NCBI GenBank assembly: GCA_963705955.1 | Contig: CAVPLH010000006.1 | Location: 930,001-994,000, forward strand | Length of the DNA stretch: 64,000 nucleotides | Direction: 5' to 3' | From: WHSW01 sp963705955 | GTDB lineage: Bacteria > Actinomycetota > Thermoleophilia > Solirubrobacterales > 70-9 | In this document: piece after piece, positions 24,754 to 34,161 of the stretch | Layout of the letters: the number at the start of each line of letters is the position of its first letter | How positions within the stretch are numbered: position 1 is the first letter of the stretch | Translations under genes and position numbers: made by a program | Notes under the pieces: model-generated | Seen by the model: only the letters and a program-made list of their open reading frames with translations | Told to the model about the DNA's origin: nothing | Database searches by the model: none

Positions 24754-27306
24754 CTAGGTCTGTCTTCTGCCGGTCAGGTATCGCCGTGCCTCCTGGTACC
24801 GGTCGCGGTAGGCGACGAAAGCGGTGGATCTCTCCAGATCCGTACCAGACGAGGATACGACTCCCAGCACGCGATCAGCGCCCGAGCCCTGGAGGCGGAG
24901 CAGGCCGAGCTCCTCGAGCACCCGCGCCCGGCGCGCCGCCGGCTCGGGGGCGAGCGGGTGGGCACGACCGTGACCGCAGAGCAGCTCGCGACCGACCGGC
25001 GCCTCGACGACGCCGTCGCGGCCTCGTTCTCCGAGCGAGCGGTACAGCTCGGCCAGCGAGGCCCGTGACGGCCACTCGTCGGCAAGCACCCGCAGCGCGA
25101 ACTCCGCGTCGGCGTCGAGCCTGTGCAGGTAGCCCTCGCCGGCGGTGGCGATCCGGTCGAGATACGCGAACGGCGCCGGGTCGACGATCACCACGTGCGA
25201 GAACCGCCCCGCGAGGCCCGGGTCGCGCGCCAGCGCCGCCCAATCCGCGAGCACGACCCCCGAGCCCGCTACGGCTACCCGCGTCACGGCGGCGGCCACC
25301 GAGGCGTCCCCGAGCCTCGCCGAGACGATCGCGAGCTCGCCACCCCCGAACCTCGCCGGACGGGCCGCCCGCTCGACCAGCTCGCGTCGTCTAATCGCGT
25401 CGGCGCAGACCGCCAGCACCGTCTCGCCGCTGGAGGCGAGCGCGGCAATCGTCGCGACGCCCGAGCCGTTGCGGCGATCGATCACGAGGCGCTGAGTCGG
25501 GGCGTTGGCGCCGGCGGGCGGCCAGTCCGTGAGCCCGCACTCGAGCTCGGCGTCGTGGCGCCGCCAGAACTCGTCGTCGGCGATCGGCTCTGCGGGCCGC
25601 TCGGCGGCGGGCGGCGCAGCCTCGATCGGGTAGAGCTCGCCGAGCACGACCCGGGGCTCGACCGCTCCGTTCCAGTGGTTGAGCTCGAGCCCGACCGAGA
25701 CGTCCTGCGGGCCGCCGACGGCCGCGTCGAGCGAGCCGTTGACGCCGAACGCGACCCCGAGCGCACGTCGACTCCCGCTCGAGAGGCTGAACCGGGCGTG
25801 GCGATCGCCGTCGCCCATCGGCCGCACATCGCCGAGCCGCGCCCCGGCAACCAGCAGGCGGACGCCCGGATTGCCCTTGCCGAACGGGGCCAGGCGGGTG
25901 AGCTGCTCGGCGACCTCGTGGCCGAGGCTCTCGCCTCCGACGACAGCGTCGACGGCTTCGACCCGCTCCGGCGCAGTGTCGCCGAGCACCTCGAGCGCGT
26001 GGGCCGCGAACGCCTCGCGGAAGGCCTCGACCCGGTCGGCCTCGATCTCGAGTCCGGCGGCGGCGCGGTGGCCCCCGTAGCGAGCGAGGTGACGCTCGCA
26101 GGCGCGGAGGGCGGCGAGCAGGTCGAAGCCGGCGACGCTGCGGCCCGATCCGCGGCCGCGCCGATCGGCGTCGAGCCCGATCAGGACGACCGGGCGCCCG
26201 TGGCGCTCGGCGAGCCGCGAGGCGACGATCCCGACGACGCCCGGGTGCCAGCCCTCGCCGGCGAGCACGAGGCCGGGTGCGTCGGCGAGCTCCGGCGGCA
26301 GCTCGTCGCGGGAGCGCTCGGCCGCGCGCAGGACCTCGCGCTCGACCTCGCGGCGCTCGTGGTTCGCGCGCTCGAGCTCCGCCGCGATCTCGGCCGCGCG
26401 CTCCGGATCGGCGCTCAGCATCAACTCGACCCCGGCGTCGGCGCGGTAGAGCCGTCCGGCGGCGTTGATCCTCGGGCCGAGGCGGAACGCGAGATCGCCC
26501 TCGTCGAGCTGCTCGGCGAGCACCGAGGCCGATCCGATCAGCGCCCGCATTCCCGGGCGCCGAGCCCGGCGCGCGACCGCCAGGCCTCGCCTCACGAGCG
26601 AACGGTTCTCGCCGCGCAGCGGGACCAGGTCGGCGACCGTCGCCAGCGCGACGAGATCCAGGTCGGCCTCCGCGGCCTCGGCACCTCGCAATGCGACTGC
26701 CAGCTTGTGGACGACCCCGGTCGCGCAGAGCTCTGCGAACGGGTAGCCCGAGACGACCGGGTGCAGGATCGGGCAGTCGGGCAGCTGCTCGGCGGCCTCG
26801 TGGTGGTCGGTGACGATCACCTCGATCCCGGCCGCCTGGGCCTCCGCCACCTCGGCGACCGAGCCGATCCCGCAGTCGACGGTGATCAGCAGCGCGGTGC
26901 CGCGCCGGGTCAGTTTCCCGACCGTCGCCGAGGTGAGCCCGTAGCCGTCGTCCCGGCGGCCGGGGATCAGCCAGTCGCAGTCCGCTCCGAGCTCGCGCAG
27001 GGTCGAGATCAGGATCGCCGTCGAGCAGACGCCGTCGACGTCGTAGTCGCCGTGCACGGTGATCCGCCTGCGATCGGCGATCGCGGCGCGGATCCGATCG
27101 GTGACCTCGGCCATCGCGTCGAAGCCGAACGGATCGTGGTCGTCGGCCGCTTCGAGGAAGGCCCGTGCCTGATCGACGGTCCGGTGGCCGCGACGAACCA
27201 GGGTCACCGCGACCGGTTCGGCCAGCCCGAGCCCTTCGATCAGGGCTCGGGCCTCGGCATAGTCGTAGGGCTCGAGCGTGAACCGTCGTCGGGGATCTTC
27301 CGCCAC
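24754..27306 (-). CDS. recJ: Single-stranded-DNA-specific exonuclease RecJ, extended C-terminus
   Basis: An 850-aa DHH-family 5'-3' exonuclease. VHGDYDVDGVCSTA and LITVDCGIG form the DHH metal sites, VTDHHE gives the name motif, and FRLGPRINAAGR and the DHHA1 block YGGHRAAAGLEIE follow near residue 400. Bacterial RecJ is often about 560-600 aa; here roughly 250 extra residues follow, with a Rossmann-like stretch (VVIVDPAPFAYLDRI) as in other long actinobacterial and Firmicute forms. Confidence 0.93.
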   Translation of the reverse strand: MAEDPRRRFTLEPYDYAEARALIEGLGLAEPVAVTLVRRGHRTVDQARAFLEAADDHDPFGFDAMAEVTDRIRAAIADRRRITVHGDYDVDGVCSTAILISTLRELGADCDWLIPGRRDDGYGLTSATVGKLTRRGTALLITVDCGIGSVAEVAEAQAAGIEVIVTDHHEAAEQLPDCPILHPVVSGYPFAELCATGVVHKLAVALRGAEAAEADLDLVALATVADLVPLRGENRSLVRRGLAVARRARRPGMRALIGSASVLAEQLDEGDLAFRLGPRINAAGRLYRADAGVELMLSADPERAAEIAAELERANHERREVEREVLRAAERSRDELPPELADAPGLVLAGEGWHPGVVGIVASRLAERHGRPVVLIGLDADRRGRGSGRSVAGFDLLAALRACERHLARYGGHRAAAGLEIEADRVEAFREAFAAHALEVLGDTAPERVEAVDAVVGGESLGHEVAEQLTRLAPFGKGNPGVRLLVAGARLGDVRPMGDGDRHARFSLSSGSRRALGVAFGVNGSLDAAVGGPQDVSVGLELNHWNGAVEPRVVLGELYPIEAAPPAAERPAEPIADDEFWRRHDAELECGLTDWPPAGANAPTQRLVIDRRNGSGVATIAALASSGETVLAVCADAIRRRELVERAARPARFGGGELAIVSARLGDASVAAAVTRVAVAGSGVVLADWAALARDPGLAGRFSHVVIVDPAPFAYLDRIATAGEGYLHRLDADAEFALRVLADEWPSRASLAELYRSLGERGRDGVVEAPVGRELLCGHGRAHPLAPEPAARRARVLEELGLLRLQGSGADRVLGVVSSSGTDLERSTAFVAYRDRYQEARRYLTGRRQT

Positions 27307-27345
27307 GCCCCCAAGCTAGGGTGACGCCCCGACGGAATCTCCCCC

Positions 27346-27618
27346 TCAGGCCTCGACCGGCTCGCGTTCCTTGCGGGCGCCGATCGTGTAGATCGCCGCG
27401 ATCCCCAAGAGCGTGCCCGGGATCGCGTAGATCACCGTCTCGATCCCGGTCTCGCCGATCCCCTGTCCGGTGACGATCTGGGCGATCGCCCCCGTGGTCA
27501 TCGCCCCCGCGGTCGCACCGAGCAGCGCGCCGACGATCCCGGCCCAGAACCGGTCGGGGAGAAAGACCGTGAAGTGCCAGATCGCCACCCCGGTCGTGAA
27601 CCACACCAACGGCGCCAT
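27346..27618 (-). CDS. Small membrane protein (90 aa)
   Basis: Three hydrophobic segments with Gly-rich helices (WAGIVGALLGATAGAMTTGAI, VIYAIPGTLLGIAAIYTIG) and a charged tail RKEREPVEA. It has the look of transglycosylase-associated or glycine-zipper small membrane proteins but no clear family. It sits 17 nt after secDF and before recJ, so it is probably co-transcribed. Confidence 0.7.
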   Translation of the reverse strand: MAPLVWFTTGVAIWHFTVFLPDRFWAGIVGALLGATAGAMTTGAIAQIVTGQGIGETGIETVIYAIPGTLLGIAAIYTIGARKEREPVEA

Positions 27619-27634
27619 CAGCTGCCCGCCCCGC

Positions 27635-30547
27635 TCATCGGTTCCTCCCGTGCTTGCGCCGGCGGCGCGACTGCTTCTTGCGCGACCTCGCCTGGGTCCG
27701 CTTCGCCTCGACCTCCGGCCGGCCCGCGACGCCGCCGCCGTCCTCCTCGGGGGTCGGTTGAACGTCGGCGGAGCGTTGCACCGGCGGGTCCGCGACCGCC
27801 ACCGGCGCCTCGGCCGGCTCCGGTGCGACGCTCGGTCCCCCCGGCTCGGGGGCGCCGTTGCCGGTCGTCGCGGCGGGGACGTGTCGCTCCACCTCGTCGA
27901 TCTTCGCGACCGCGTTTTCCTCGGGGAACGTCGGCACGTAGCCCATCGCCTCCTTGATCCGCGCCCGGCGGGAACGGTACGCGGGTTCTCGCTCCTTCCA
28001 ATGGGTGAGCACCGGCGAGGCGATGAAGATCGAGGAATAGGTACCGGAGGCGACGCCGACCATCATCGCGAAGGCGAAGTCCTGCAGGGTCGCGCCGCCG
28101 AAGATCAGCAGCATGCCGACCAGGAACACGGTCGACAGGCCGGTGATCAGCGACCGCGTCAGAACCTCGCTCATCGAGCGGTTGACGATCTGCGAGAAGG
28201 CGGCGCGCGGCATCCGCGGCACGTTCTCCCGGATTCGGTCGAAGACGATGATCGTGTCGTACATCGAGTAGCCGAGGATCGTCAGGAAAGCGGCGACGGT
28301 CGCGCTCGAAACCTCCCTTCCCAGCAGCGCGTAGACGCTGCCGGTGATCAGCACGTCGTGGACCAGGGCGATCAGCACCGGAACCGCGTACTTCGCCTCG
28401 AACCGGATCGCGACGTACGCCGCGATCACCAGGAGGCTGAAGACGATCGCGATGATCGCCTTCCGCGCGATCTCGGCCCCGAACGTCGGGCCCACGGTCT
28501 GTGAGTTGAAGCTGGTCTCGCTTTCCAGCCCGAAGGTACGGTCGAGCACCGGCTTGACCCGGTTCGCCTCGGTCGGCGAGATCTTCGCCTGGATCTGGAT
28601 CACGTTGTCGCCGAAGTCGGTGTTCGTCGTCTCCTGGATCTTCGCCGACGACGCGCCCGAGATCCCGGCGTCGGAGAGCGCGGTGCGGACCTGGTCGACC
28701 GTCGCCGGCTTTGCCAGCGCGGCCTCGATCCTGCTTCCGGACTCGAAGTCGATTCCGAGATTGAGCTGCTTGGTCGCGAACGCGATCGCGCCGATCGCGA
28801 GGATCGCGCCGGAGATCGAGAAGAACCACTTCGAGGCCGCGGTGAAGTCGAAGTTCCAGCGGAAGCGGCCTTCACGAGCCCCCAGGGCGGCCGGTGAGTG
28901 GAGGATCTTCGAGCGCCCGAGCAAACTGAGCACGGCCTGCGTGAACAGCACCGCCGTGAACAGCGAGACGATCGTCCCGATCCCGAGGGTGAACGCGAAC
29001 CCCTTGACGCCGGCGGTCGCGAGCCCGAAGAGGATGAACGCCGTGATCAGCGTGATCACGTTCGCGTCGATGATCGTCGCGATGCCCTTCTTGTAGCCCT
29101 CGGAGATCGCCGAGAGCATCGACCGGCCCGCTCGGATCTCCTCCTTTATTCGCTCGAAGATGACGATGTTGGAGTCCGCTGCGACACCGATCGTGAGGAT
29201 CAGACCGGCGATCCCGGGAAGCGTCAGGGTGATCGGCAGCGCCTTGATCATGGCGAAGTAGAAGAGCGCGTAGACGAGCAGCCCGAGGCCCGCGATCAGG
29301 CCCAGGAAGCGGTAGTAGAAGAGCAGGAAGAGGAGGACGACGATCAGCCCCGCGGCGCCGGCTTTGAGGCCCTGGTCGAGAGCCTGGGAACCGAGCGTCG
29401 CCGAGACCGTCGACTGGCTGATCAGCGCGAGCTTGATCGGCAGGGCACCGATCTGCAGGACCTCGGCCAGGTCCTGGGCCTCCTGAAGGCTGTCGAGCCC
29501 CGAGATCTGAGCGCCGGTGCGCCCGTCGATCCCGTTCGGGTTGTCGATGAAGTTGATGATCGGGCGCGAGATCAGCTCCCCGTCGAGGACGATCGCGAAA
29601 GAGCCCGAGAACTGATCGGCCTGGCTCGACGAGATCCCGCCGCACGGCGTCCCGGTGGCGGCGAAGCAATCCGAGAGCCCGCGCTGGGCGATCGCCGAGG
29701 TCACGGTCTGGAACTCCTCGCGCCCCTGGTCGGTGAAGTCGAAGGTGACGTTGGGCTGATTGGTGACCGGGTCGAAGCTCTGCTTCGGGTCGGTGATCTC
29801 GTTGCCGGTCAGGCTGGGCTTGTCGTGGAGGACGAAGAACTGCGGCTGTCCGGTGTCGGCCTCGTTGACGTCGGGCGTCGCCGGGTCGTCGGCGGGCTTT
29901 TGCTCGACCACGACCGTGCCCCGGGGTACCGCGATCACCTCGGTGCCGGCGGGCTGCTTGCCGTCCGAGCTCACGAACAGGTCCTGCTTGCGCTCCGACG
30001 GCTGGCCGATCGGCTGGAGCGTCTTCGAGTCGAACAGGTAGTAGGTGTCGCCGCTTGCCGTGCAGCCCTGCTTCTCGCACTGAGCGACCGAGACGGGCGG
30101 CTGCTTCGCGGCGGCGCGGACCGCGTCGATTTCGCGGTTGTACGGACGGCTGGTCGGATCCTGGACGTTCGGGTTCGGAGGGATTACGTTCGGCTCGAAG
30201 TCGTAGAGGTAGAGCTGCGCCGTCGTCCCGATCTGGCTCGTTGCCTCCTTGGCGTTGGAGACGTTGGGCAGGCCGACCTCGATCTGGTCCGAGCCGACCC
30301 GGGAGATCTCGGGCTCGGAGACCCCTAGCGAGTCGACGCGCTTGCGGATGATCTCGATCGCGCGGTCGATGTCGGTCGTCGTCACCTCCGGGACCTGCGG
30401 CGTCGGGCGGCCCTGGTAGACCAGCTCGGTACCGCCCTTGAGATCGAGGCCGAGCACCGTCGGCTTGCTCGTGAGCACGTAGAGCGAGGTCGCGAGCAGC
30501 AGGGCGACCAGCGTCAAAACGATCAGGTTGCGCCTTCGGCTTCCCAT
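27635..30547 (-). CDS. secDF: Protein translocase SecD-SecF fusion
   Basis: A 970-aa fusion of the two Sec accessory subunits that use the proton-motive force to pull exported proteins across the membrane. The SecD part (to about residue 570) has LGLDLKGGTELVYQ and IGVAADSNIVIFERIKEEIRAG. The SecF part has GIDFESGSRIE and TILGYSMYDTIIVFDRIRENV. A Pro/Ala/Glu-rich tail ends in a strongly basic cluster (KKQSRRRRKHGR). Many Actinobacteria keep secD and secF separate, so the fusion is notable. yajC is not found upstream. Confidence 0.95.
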   Translation of the reverse strand: MGSRRRNLIVLTLVALLLATSLYVLTSKPTVLGLDLKGGTELVYQGRPTPQVPEVTTTDIDRAIEIIRKRVDSLGVSEPEISRVGSDQIEVGLPNVSNAKEATSQIGTTAQLYLYDFEPNVIPPNPNVQDPTSRPYNREIDAVRAAAKQPPVSVAQCEKQGCTASGDTYYLFDSKTLQPIGQPSERKQDLFVSSDGKQPAGTEVIAVPRGTVVVEQKPADDPATPDVNEADTGQPQFFVLHDKPSLTGNEITDPKQSFDPVTNQPNVTFDFTDQGREEFQTVTSAIAQRGLSDCFAATGTPCGGISSSQADQFSGSFAIVLDGELISRPIINFIDNPNGIDGRTGAQISGLDSLQEAQDLAEVLQIGALPIKLALISQSTVSATLGSQALDQGLKAGAAGLIVVLLFLLFYYRFLGLIAGLGLLVYALFYFAMIKALPITLTLPGIAGLILTIGVAADSNIVIFERIKEEIRAGRSMLSAISEGYKKGIATIIDANVITLITAFILFGLATAGVKGFAFTLGIGTIVSLFTAVLFTQAVLSLLGRSKILHSPAALGAREGRFRWNFDFTAASKWFFSISGAILAIGAIAFATKQLNLGIDFESGSRIEAALAKPATVDQVRTALSDAGISGASSAKIQETTNTDFGDNVIQIQAKISPTEANRVKPVLDRTFGLESETSFNSQTVGPTFGAEIARKAIIAIVFSLLVIAAYVAIRFEAKYAVPVLIALVHDVLITGSVYALLGREVSSATVAAFLTILGYSMYDTIIVFDRIRENVPRMPRAAFSQIVNRSMSEVLTRSLITGLSTVFLVGMLLIFGGATLQDFAFAMMVGVASGTYSSIFIASPVLTHWKEREPAYRSRRARIKEAMGYVPTFPEENAVAKIDEVERHVPAATTGNGAPEPGGPSVAPEPAEAPVAVADPPVQRSADVQPTPEEDGGGVAGRPEVEAKRTQARSRKKQSRRRRKHGRNR

Positions 30548-30562
30548 CGGTACCGGGTTTCT

Positions 30563-31045
30563 CTACTGGGGCGTGAGCACGAGCAGCAGGCCGCCGTCGT
30601 CGTCGTAGGCGGGGAACAGGTCGGCTACCGCCTCGGCGGGCAGGTCGCCCTCGGCGTTCACCGAGACTCGCTTGCCGAGCGAGCGCACACCCCATTCGAG
30701 CGTCGTCTCGATCGGATCGGTGACCCCGTTTCGGTCCGTGTCCGCCGTCTCGCCACCGTCACCGGGATCGATCCACTCGAGGCCCAGCACCTCGCGGACG
30801 GGGCGCCCGATCACCTGCTCGTCCCGGAGCCCGGTGAGCTCGAACCCGTTGCGGCCGACGTCGAGCAGCCTCCCCTCCTGGTCGCAGATGAAAAACGCGG
30901 CATCGGGCGCCGGGTAGTAATCGTCGAGCAGCTCGAACAGAAAAGGTGCCCCACACTTCGAGCACGCCTTCGGGCGCGCGATCAACCCTGCGCGCTCTCC
31001 TGACAGTTCCCGGTTGCCACAGTTCGGGCAGATGAAGAAGGGCAC
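30563..31045 (-). CDS. Zinc-ribbon plus PAS-domain protein
   Basis: A 160-aa protein. The N-terminus is a zinc ribbon with two CxxC pairs (FICPNCGNREL and ACSKCGAPF). It is followed by a PAS-like domain: AAFFICDQEGRLLDVGRNGFELTG and EQVIGRPVREVLGL. The last 60 residues are acidic. There is no output domain, so it may signal by protein or RNA contacts. It lies 15 nt before secDF and after ruvB, the place where yajC usually sits, but shows no similarity to YajC. Confidence 0.8.
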   Translation of the reverse strand: MPFFICPNCGNRELSGERAGLIARPKACSKCGAPFLFELLDDYYPAPDAAFFICDQEGRLLDVGRNGFELTGLRDEQVIGRPVREVLGLEWIDPGDGGETADTDRNGVTDPIETTLEWGVRSLGKRVSVNAEGDLPAEAVADLFPAYDDDGGLLLVLTPQ

Positions 31046-31086
31046 GGGTTGAAGCCTAGCGAGGGTGCGAGGCGCGGTCGCGGATC

Positions 31087-31151
31087 AGCTGGCAGCTCGC
31101 GGCTCGCAGCTGGCAGCGGCCTTCCGCCCTGCCAGCTGCCAGCTGCGAGCT
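31087..31151. repeat. Heptamer-derived hairpin, locus 3
   Basis: GCTCGCAGCTGGCAG (31102-31116) is exactly complementary to CTGCCAGCTGCGAGC (31136-31150), with a 19-nt loop. The flanks carry further AGCTGGC and CTGCCAG units. The right arm runs into the ruvB stop codon. No T-tract follows on either strand, so it is not a standard terminator. Confidence 0.8.
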
Positions 31152-32217
31152 AGAACAATGACGCCGCCGAGTCCGGGACCGGCAGCCCGAGGTGCTCGAA
31201 ACCTCGTTGCGTGATCACCCGCCCCCGCGGGGTGCGTTTCAGCAGCCCCTGTTGAAGCAGATACGGCTCGTAGACGTCCTCGATCGTCTCCTGCTCCTCG
31301 TCGACGGCGGCGGCCAGGGTCGAGAGCCCGACCGGGCCGCCGGAGAACTTGACCGCGATCGTGCCGAGGATCGTGCGGTCGTGGCGGTCGAGACCGCCGG
31401 CGTCGACTTCGAGCAGCTCGAGGGCTCCGGCCGCAACCTCGCCGGTGACCACGCCGGCGCCGCGAACCTCGGCGTAGTCGCGGACCCGCTTCAGGAGGCG
31501 ATTCGCGACTCGCGGCGTGCCGCGCGAGCGTTCCGCGATCACGCGCTCGCCATCGGGCTCGATGCCGACCTCGAGGATCCCCGCCGAGCGGCGGACGATC
31601 CGGGCCAGGTCTCCCGGCTCGTAATGCTCGAGGCGCTGCGAGACCCCGAAGCGGTCACGAAGCGGTGTGGTCAGAAGGCCGGCGCGGGTCGTCGCCCCGA
31701 CGAGCGTGAACGCGGGCAGGTCGAGGGTGACCGTGCGCGCGCCGGCACCCTGGCCGAGGACGATCGGAAGCTGTCGGTCCTCCATCGCCGGATAGAGCGT
31801 CTCCTCGATCGCCCGGTTGAGCCTGTGGATCTCGTCGATGAAGAAGACGGAGCCGGGTTCGAGCGCGGTCAGGAAGGACGCGATGTCCGCCTTGCGCTCG
31901 AGCGCCGGCCCCGCGGTCTGGACGATCGGCGCCCCGAGCTCGGCGGCGATGATGTGGGCGAGTGAAGTCTTGCCGAGCCCGGGCGGGCCCGAGAGCAGGA
32001 CGTGGTCGAGCGGCTCGTCGCGGCGCTTCGCGGCCTCGATGAAGACCTCGAGCTGGGACGTGACCTGCGTCTGGGCGATGAAGTCGCCGAGACGGCGCGG
32101 GCGCAGCGAGCGGTCGAGCTCCTCGTCGGCTGCCGCGATCCTGACCTCCGCCATCGGCTCGGCGATCGGGTCGTCGAGCCCGCCGCCGCCGATGCTCGGA
32201 TCGCGGGAGATGCTCAT
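31150..32217 (-). CDS. ruvB: Holliday junction branch-migration ATPase RuvB
   Basis: A 355-aa AAA+ motor. Walker A is GPPGLGKTS and Walker B FIDEIHRLNRAIEE; sensor 1 lies in LVGATTRAGLLTTPLRDRFG and the arginine finger nearby. The C-terminal winged helix ends RGRVITQRGFEHLG. It overlaps ruvA by 4 nt (ATGA). Confidence 0.97.
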   Translation of the reverse strand: MSISRDPSIGGGGLDDPIAEPMAEVRIAAADEELDRSLRPRRLGDFIAQTQVTSQLEVFIEAAKRRDEPLDHVLLSGPPGLGKTSLAHIIAAELGAPIVQTAGPALERKADIASFLTALEPGSVFFIDEIHRLNRAIEETLYPAMEDRQLPIVLGQGAGARTVTLDLPAFTLVGATTRAGLLTTPLRDRFGVSQRLEHYEPGDLARIVRRSAGILEVGIEPDGERVIAERSRGTPRVANRLLKRVRDYAEVRGAGVVTGEVAAGALELLEVDAGGLDRHDRTILGTIAVKFSGGPVGLSTLAAAVDEEQETIEDVYEPYLLQQGLLKRTPRGRVITQRGFEHLGLPVPDSAASLF

Positions 32218-32813
32218 GCGGCTTCCCGGCTGCCGCCGGAAGCGCGGAGCGCCGCGGCGATCAGCTCCTCGGGGGTCTCGCCGCCGGCACCGTCGAGCAG
32301 CTTCTCGGCCTCGGCCAGGGTGTAGCCGAGATGCATGAGGCCGTCGCGGGCGAGCGAGTGAGGATCGTCGCCGGACTCGTCGGAGAGCGCCGGAACGCCC
32401 TCCTCGAGCTCGCCGGCGACCTTCTCGCGGAGCTCGACGATGACCCGCTCGGAGGTCCGCTTGCCGACCCCCGGCACGGCCTGGAAGCGCTTCGAGTCGC
32501 CGGCTGCGATCGCGCGCAGCAGCTCGCGGGGGCCGCCTGACGAGAGGATCGCGACCGCGACCTTGGGGCCGACGCCGGAGACCGAGGTGAGATGCAAGAA
32601 GAGATCGCGCTCCTCCTCGCTCGCGAACCCGTAGAGCTGCAGCGAGTCGTCGCGAACGATCAGATGCGCGTGAAGGACGGCCTCGCGCCCGCTCGCCGGG
32701 ACCGCTTTCAGCGTTTCGGCCGAGACGGTCAGCCGGTAGCCGACGCCGGCCGACTCGACGACCACGTGATCGGGCCGCCGGACCAGCACCTGGCCGCGAA
32801 CGGAGGCGATCAT
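32214..32813 (-). CDS. ruvA: Holliday junction DNA helicase subunit RuvA
   Basis: A 199-aa protein with the OB-fold start MIASVRGQVLVRRPDHVVVE, the tandem HhH domain containing SGVGPKVAVAILS and VPGVGKRTSERVIVEL, and a C-terminal three-helix RuvB-binding domain (GYTLAEAEKLL). Overlaps ruvC and ruvB by 4 nt each. Confidence 0.97.
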   Translation of the reverse strand: MIASVRGQVLVRRPDHVVVESAGVGYRLTVSAETLKAVPASGREAVLHAHLIVRDDSLQLYGFASEEERDLFLHLTSVSGVGPKVAVAILSSGGPRELLRAIAAGDSKRFQAVPGVGKRTSERVIVELREKVAGELEEGVPALSDESGDDPHSLARDGLMHLGYTLAEAEKLLDGAGGETPEELIAAALRASGGSREAA

Positions 32814-33331
32814 CCGACGCTCACCTCGGGATGCGAGGAGGCGGCGACCGCCGACGCAGTACGCGCGTACCCGGCGTGACAGATCGCGACCGCGAGCGCG
32901 TCGGCGGCGTGATCGGACTCGGGCGGGCGCGGCAGCCCGAGCAGCGTGCCGACCATCTCCTGGACTTGGCGCTTGGCGGCCGATCCGCTGCCGCAGACGG
33001 CCATCTTCACCGCCTGAGGGGTGTAGTCGAAGCAGGGGATCTTGCGCTTTCCGGCGGCCAGCATCGCGACCCCGCGCGCCTGCCCGACAGCAACCGCCGA
33101 GCGCACGTTCTTGCCGAAGTAGAGCTCCTCGAGCGCCACCGCCGCGGGCTCGTGCCAGGCGATCAGCTTCTCGAGCTCTGAGTGGATGCGGGCGAGCCGG
33201 GTCTCGAGCGGCCGATCGGCGGGAGCCTCGATCACGCCGCCGTCGACGGCGCTCATCGAGCCGCCGGCGACGCGCACGACGCCGAAGCCCGTGTGCGCCA
33301 CGCCGGGATCTATGCCCATCACGAGGATCAC
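32810..33331 (-). CDS. ruvC: Crossover junction endodeoxyribonuclease RuvC
   Basis: A 173-aa resolvase. The catalytic acids are Asp in GIDPGVAHTGFG, Glu in ALEELYFGKN and the terminal Asp cluster in ESDHAADALAVAICH. The first residues (MILV) may be extra; an ATG four codons in would start MGIDPG. First gene of ruvCAB. Confidence 0.96.
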   Translation of the reverse strand: MILVMGIDPGVAHTGFGVVRVAGGSMSAVDGGVIEAPADRPLETRLARIHSELEKLIAWHEPAAVALEELYFGKNVRSAVAVGQARGVAMLAAGKRKIPCFDYTPQAVKMAVCGSGSAAKRQVQEMVGTLLGLPRPPESDHAADALAVAICHAGYARTASAVAASSHPEVSVG

Positions 33332-33408
33332 GACTACGGATTCTGTTTACGTGCCCGGATGCCTCTTTTTCGGCCGGCCGTCGGCCGGCCGGGCTGGGGT
33401 CGACCAGG

Positions 33409-34161
33409 CTACGCGGCGACCCGCTCGAGCAGGGTCTCGGGGATGTCGAAGTTCGCGTGCACCGACTCGACGTCGTCGTGATCGTCGAGCGACTCGATCA
33501 GCCGGATCAGCGCGCGGGCCTTCGCCTCCTCGCCGATCTCGACCACCGCCGACGGCTCCATCGCGAGCTCGGCGGATTGGACCTCGACCCCGGCCTGATC
33601 GAGCGCCCCGCGCACGGCGGCAAGCGACCCGGGCTCGCTGGTCAGCTTCAGCACGTCGCCGTCGGCGACCACGTCGTCGGCCCCGGCATCGATCGCACCG
33701 AGCAGGTCCTCCTCGTCGTAGCGCTCCGCGTCGACCAGCACGACACCCTTCTTCTCGAACTGCCAGGCGACCGAGCCCGGCTCACCGAGGCTGCCACCCG
33801 ACTTGTCGAACGCGTTACGCACCTCCGCGCCGGTCCGATTGCGATTGTCGGTCAGCACCTCGACCAGCACCGCCGCGCCACCGGGCCCGTAGCCCTCATA
33901 GACGACCCGCTCGATCTGCTCCTCGCCGGCTCCGGCTCCGGTTCCGCGGTCGATCGCCCGCTGGATGTTGTCCTTCGGCATCGAGTAGCCCTTCGCCTTC
34001 TCGATCGCCGCGGCGAGTGTGAAGTTCGAGTCCGGGTCCCCGCCACCCTCACGCGCTGCGACGGAGATCGCTCGCGCCAGCTTCGTGAACAGCTGCCCGC
34101 GCTTCGCATCGGTGGCGGCCTTCTTGTGCTTGATCGACGCCCATTTCGAGTGACCCGACAT
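33409..34161 (-). CDS. yebC: YebC/PmpR-family protein
   Basis: A 250-aa protein starting MSGHSKWASIKHKKAATDAKRG, the family hallmark, with EGYGPGGAAVLVEVLTDNRNRT in the centre. YebC proteins have been described as transcription regulators and, more recently, as factors relieving ribosome stalling. Its place directly upstream of ruvCAB is conserved in Actinobacteria. Confidence 0.95.
   Translation of the reverse strand: MSGHSKWASIKHKKAATDAKRGQLFTKLARAISVAAREGGGDPDSNFTLAAAIEKAKGYSMPKDNIQRAIDRGTGAGAGEEQIERVVYEGYGPGGAAVLVEVLTDNRNRTGAEVRNAFDKSGGSLGEPGSVAWQFEKKGVVLVDAERYDEEDLLGAIDAGADDVVADGDVLKLTSEPGSLAAVRGALDQAGVEVQSAELAMEPSAVVEIGEEAKARALIRLIESLDDHDDVESVHANFDIPETLLERVAA

Noticed and set aside
25123..27604. 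Very long frames on both strands over recJ (733 and 737 codons)
   Set aside because: They lie fully within recJ in other frames; RecJ has intact DHH and DHHA1 motifs.
33366..33391. GGCCGGCCGACGGCCGGCC hairpin between yebC and ruvC as a terminator
   Set aside because: The T-tract is on the wrong side on both strands (A-tract follows on the transcribed strand), so it does not qualify as intrinsic terminator.
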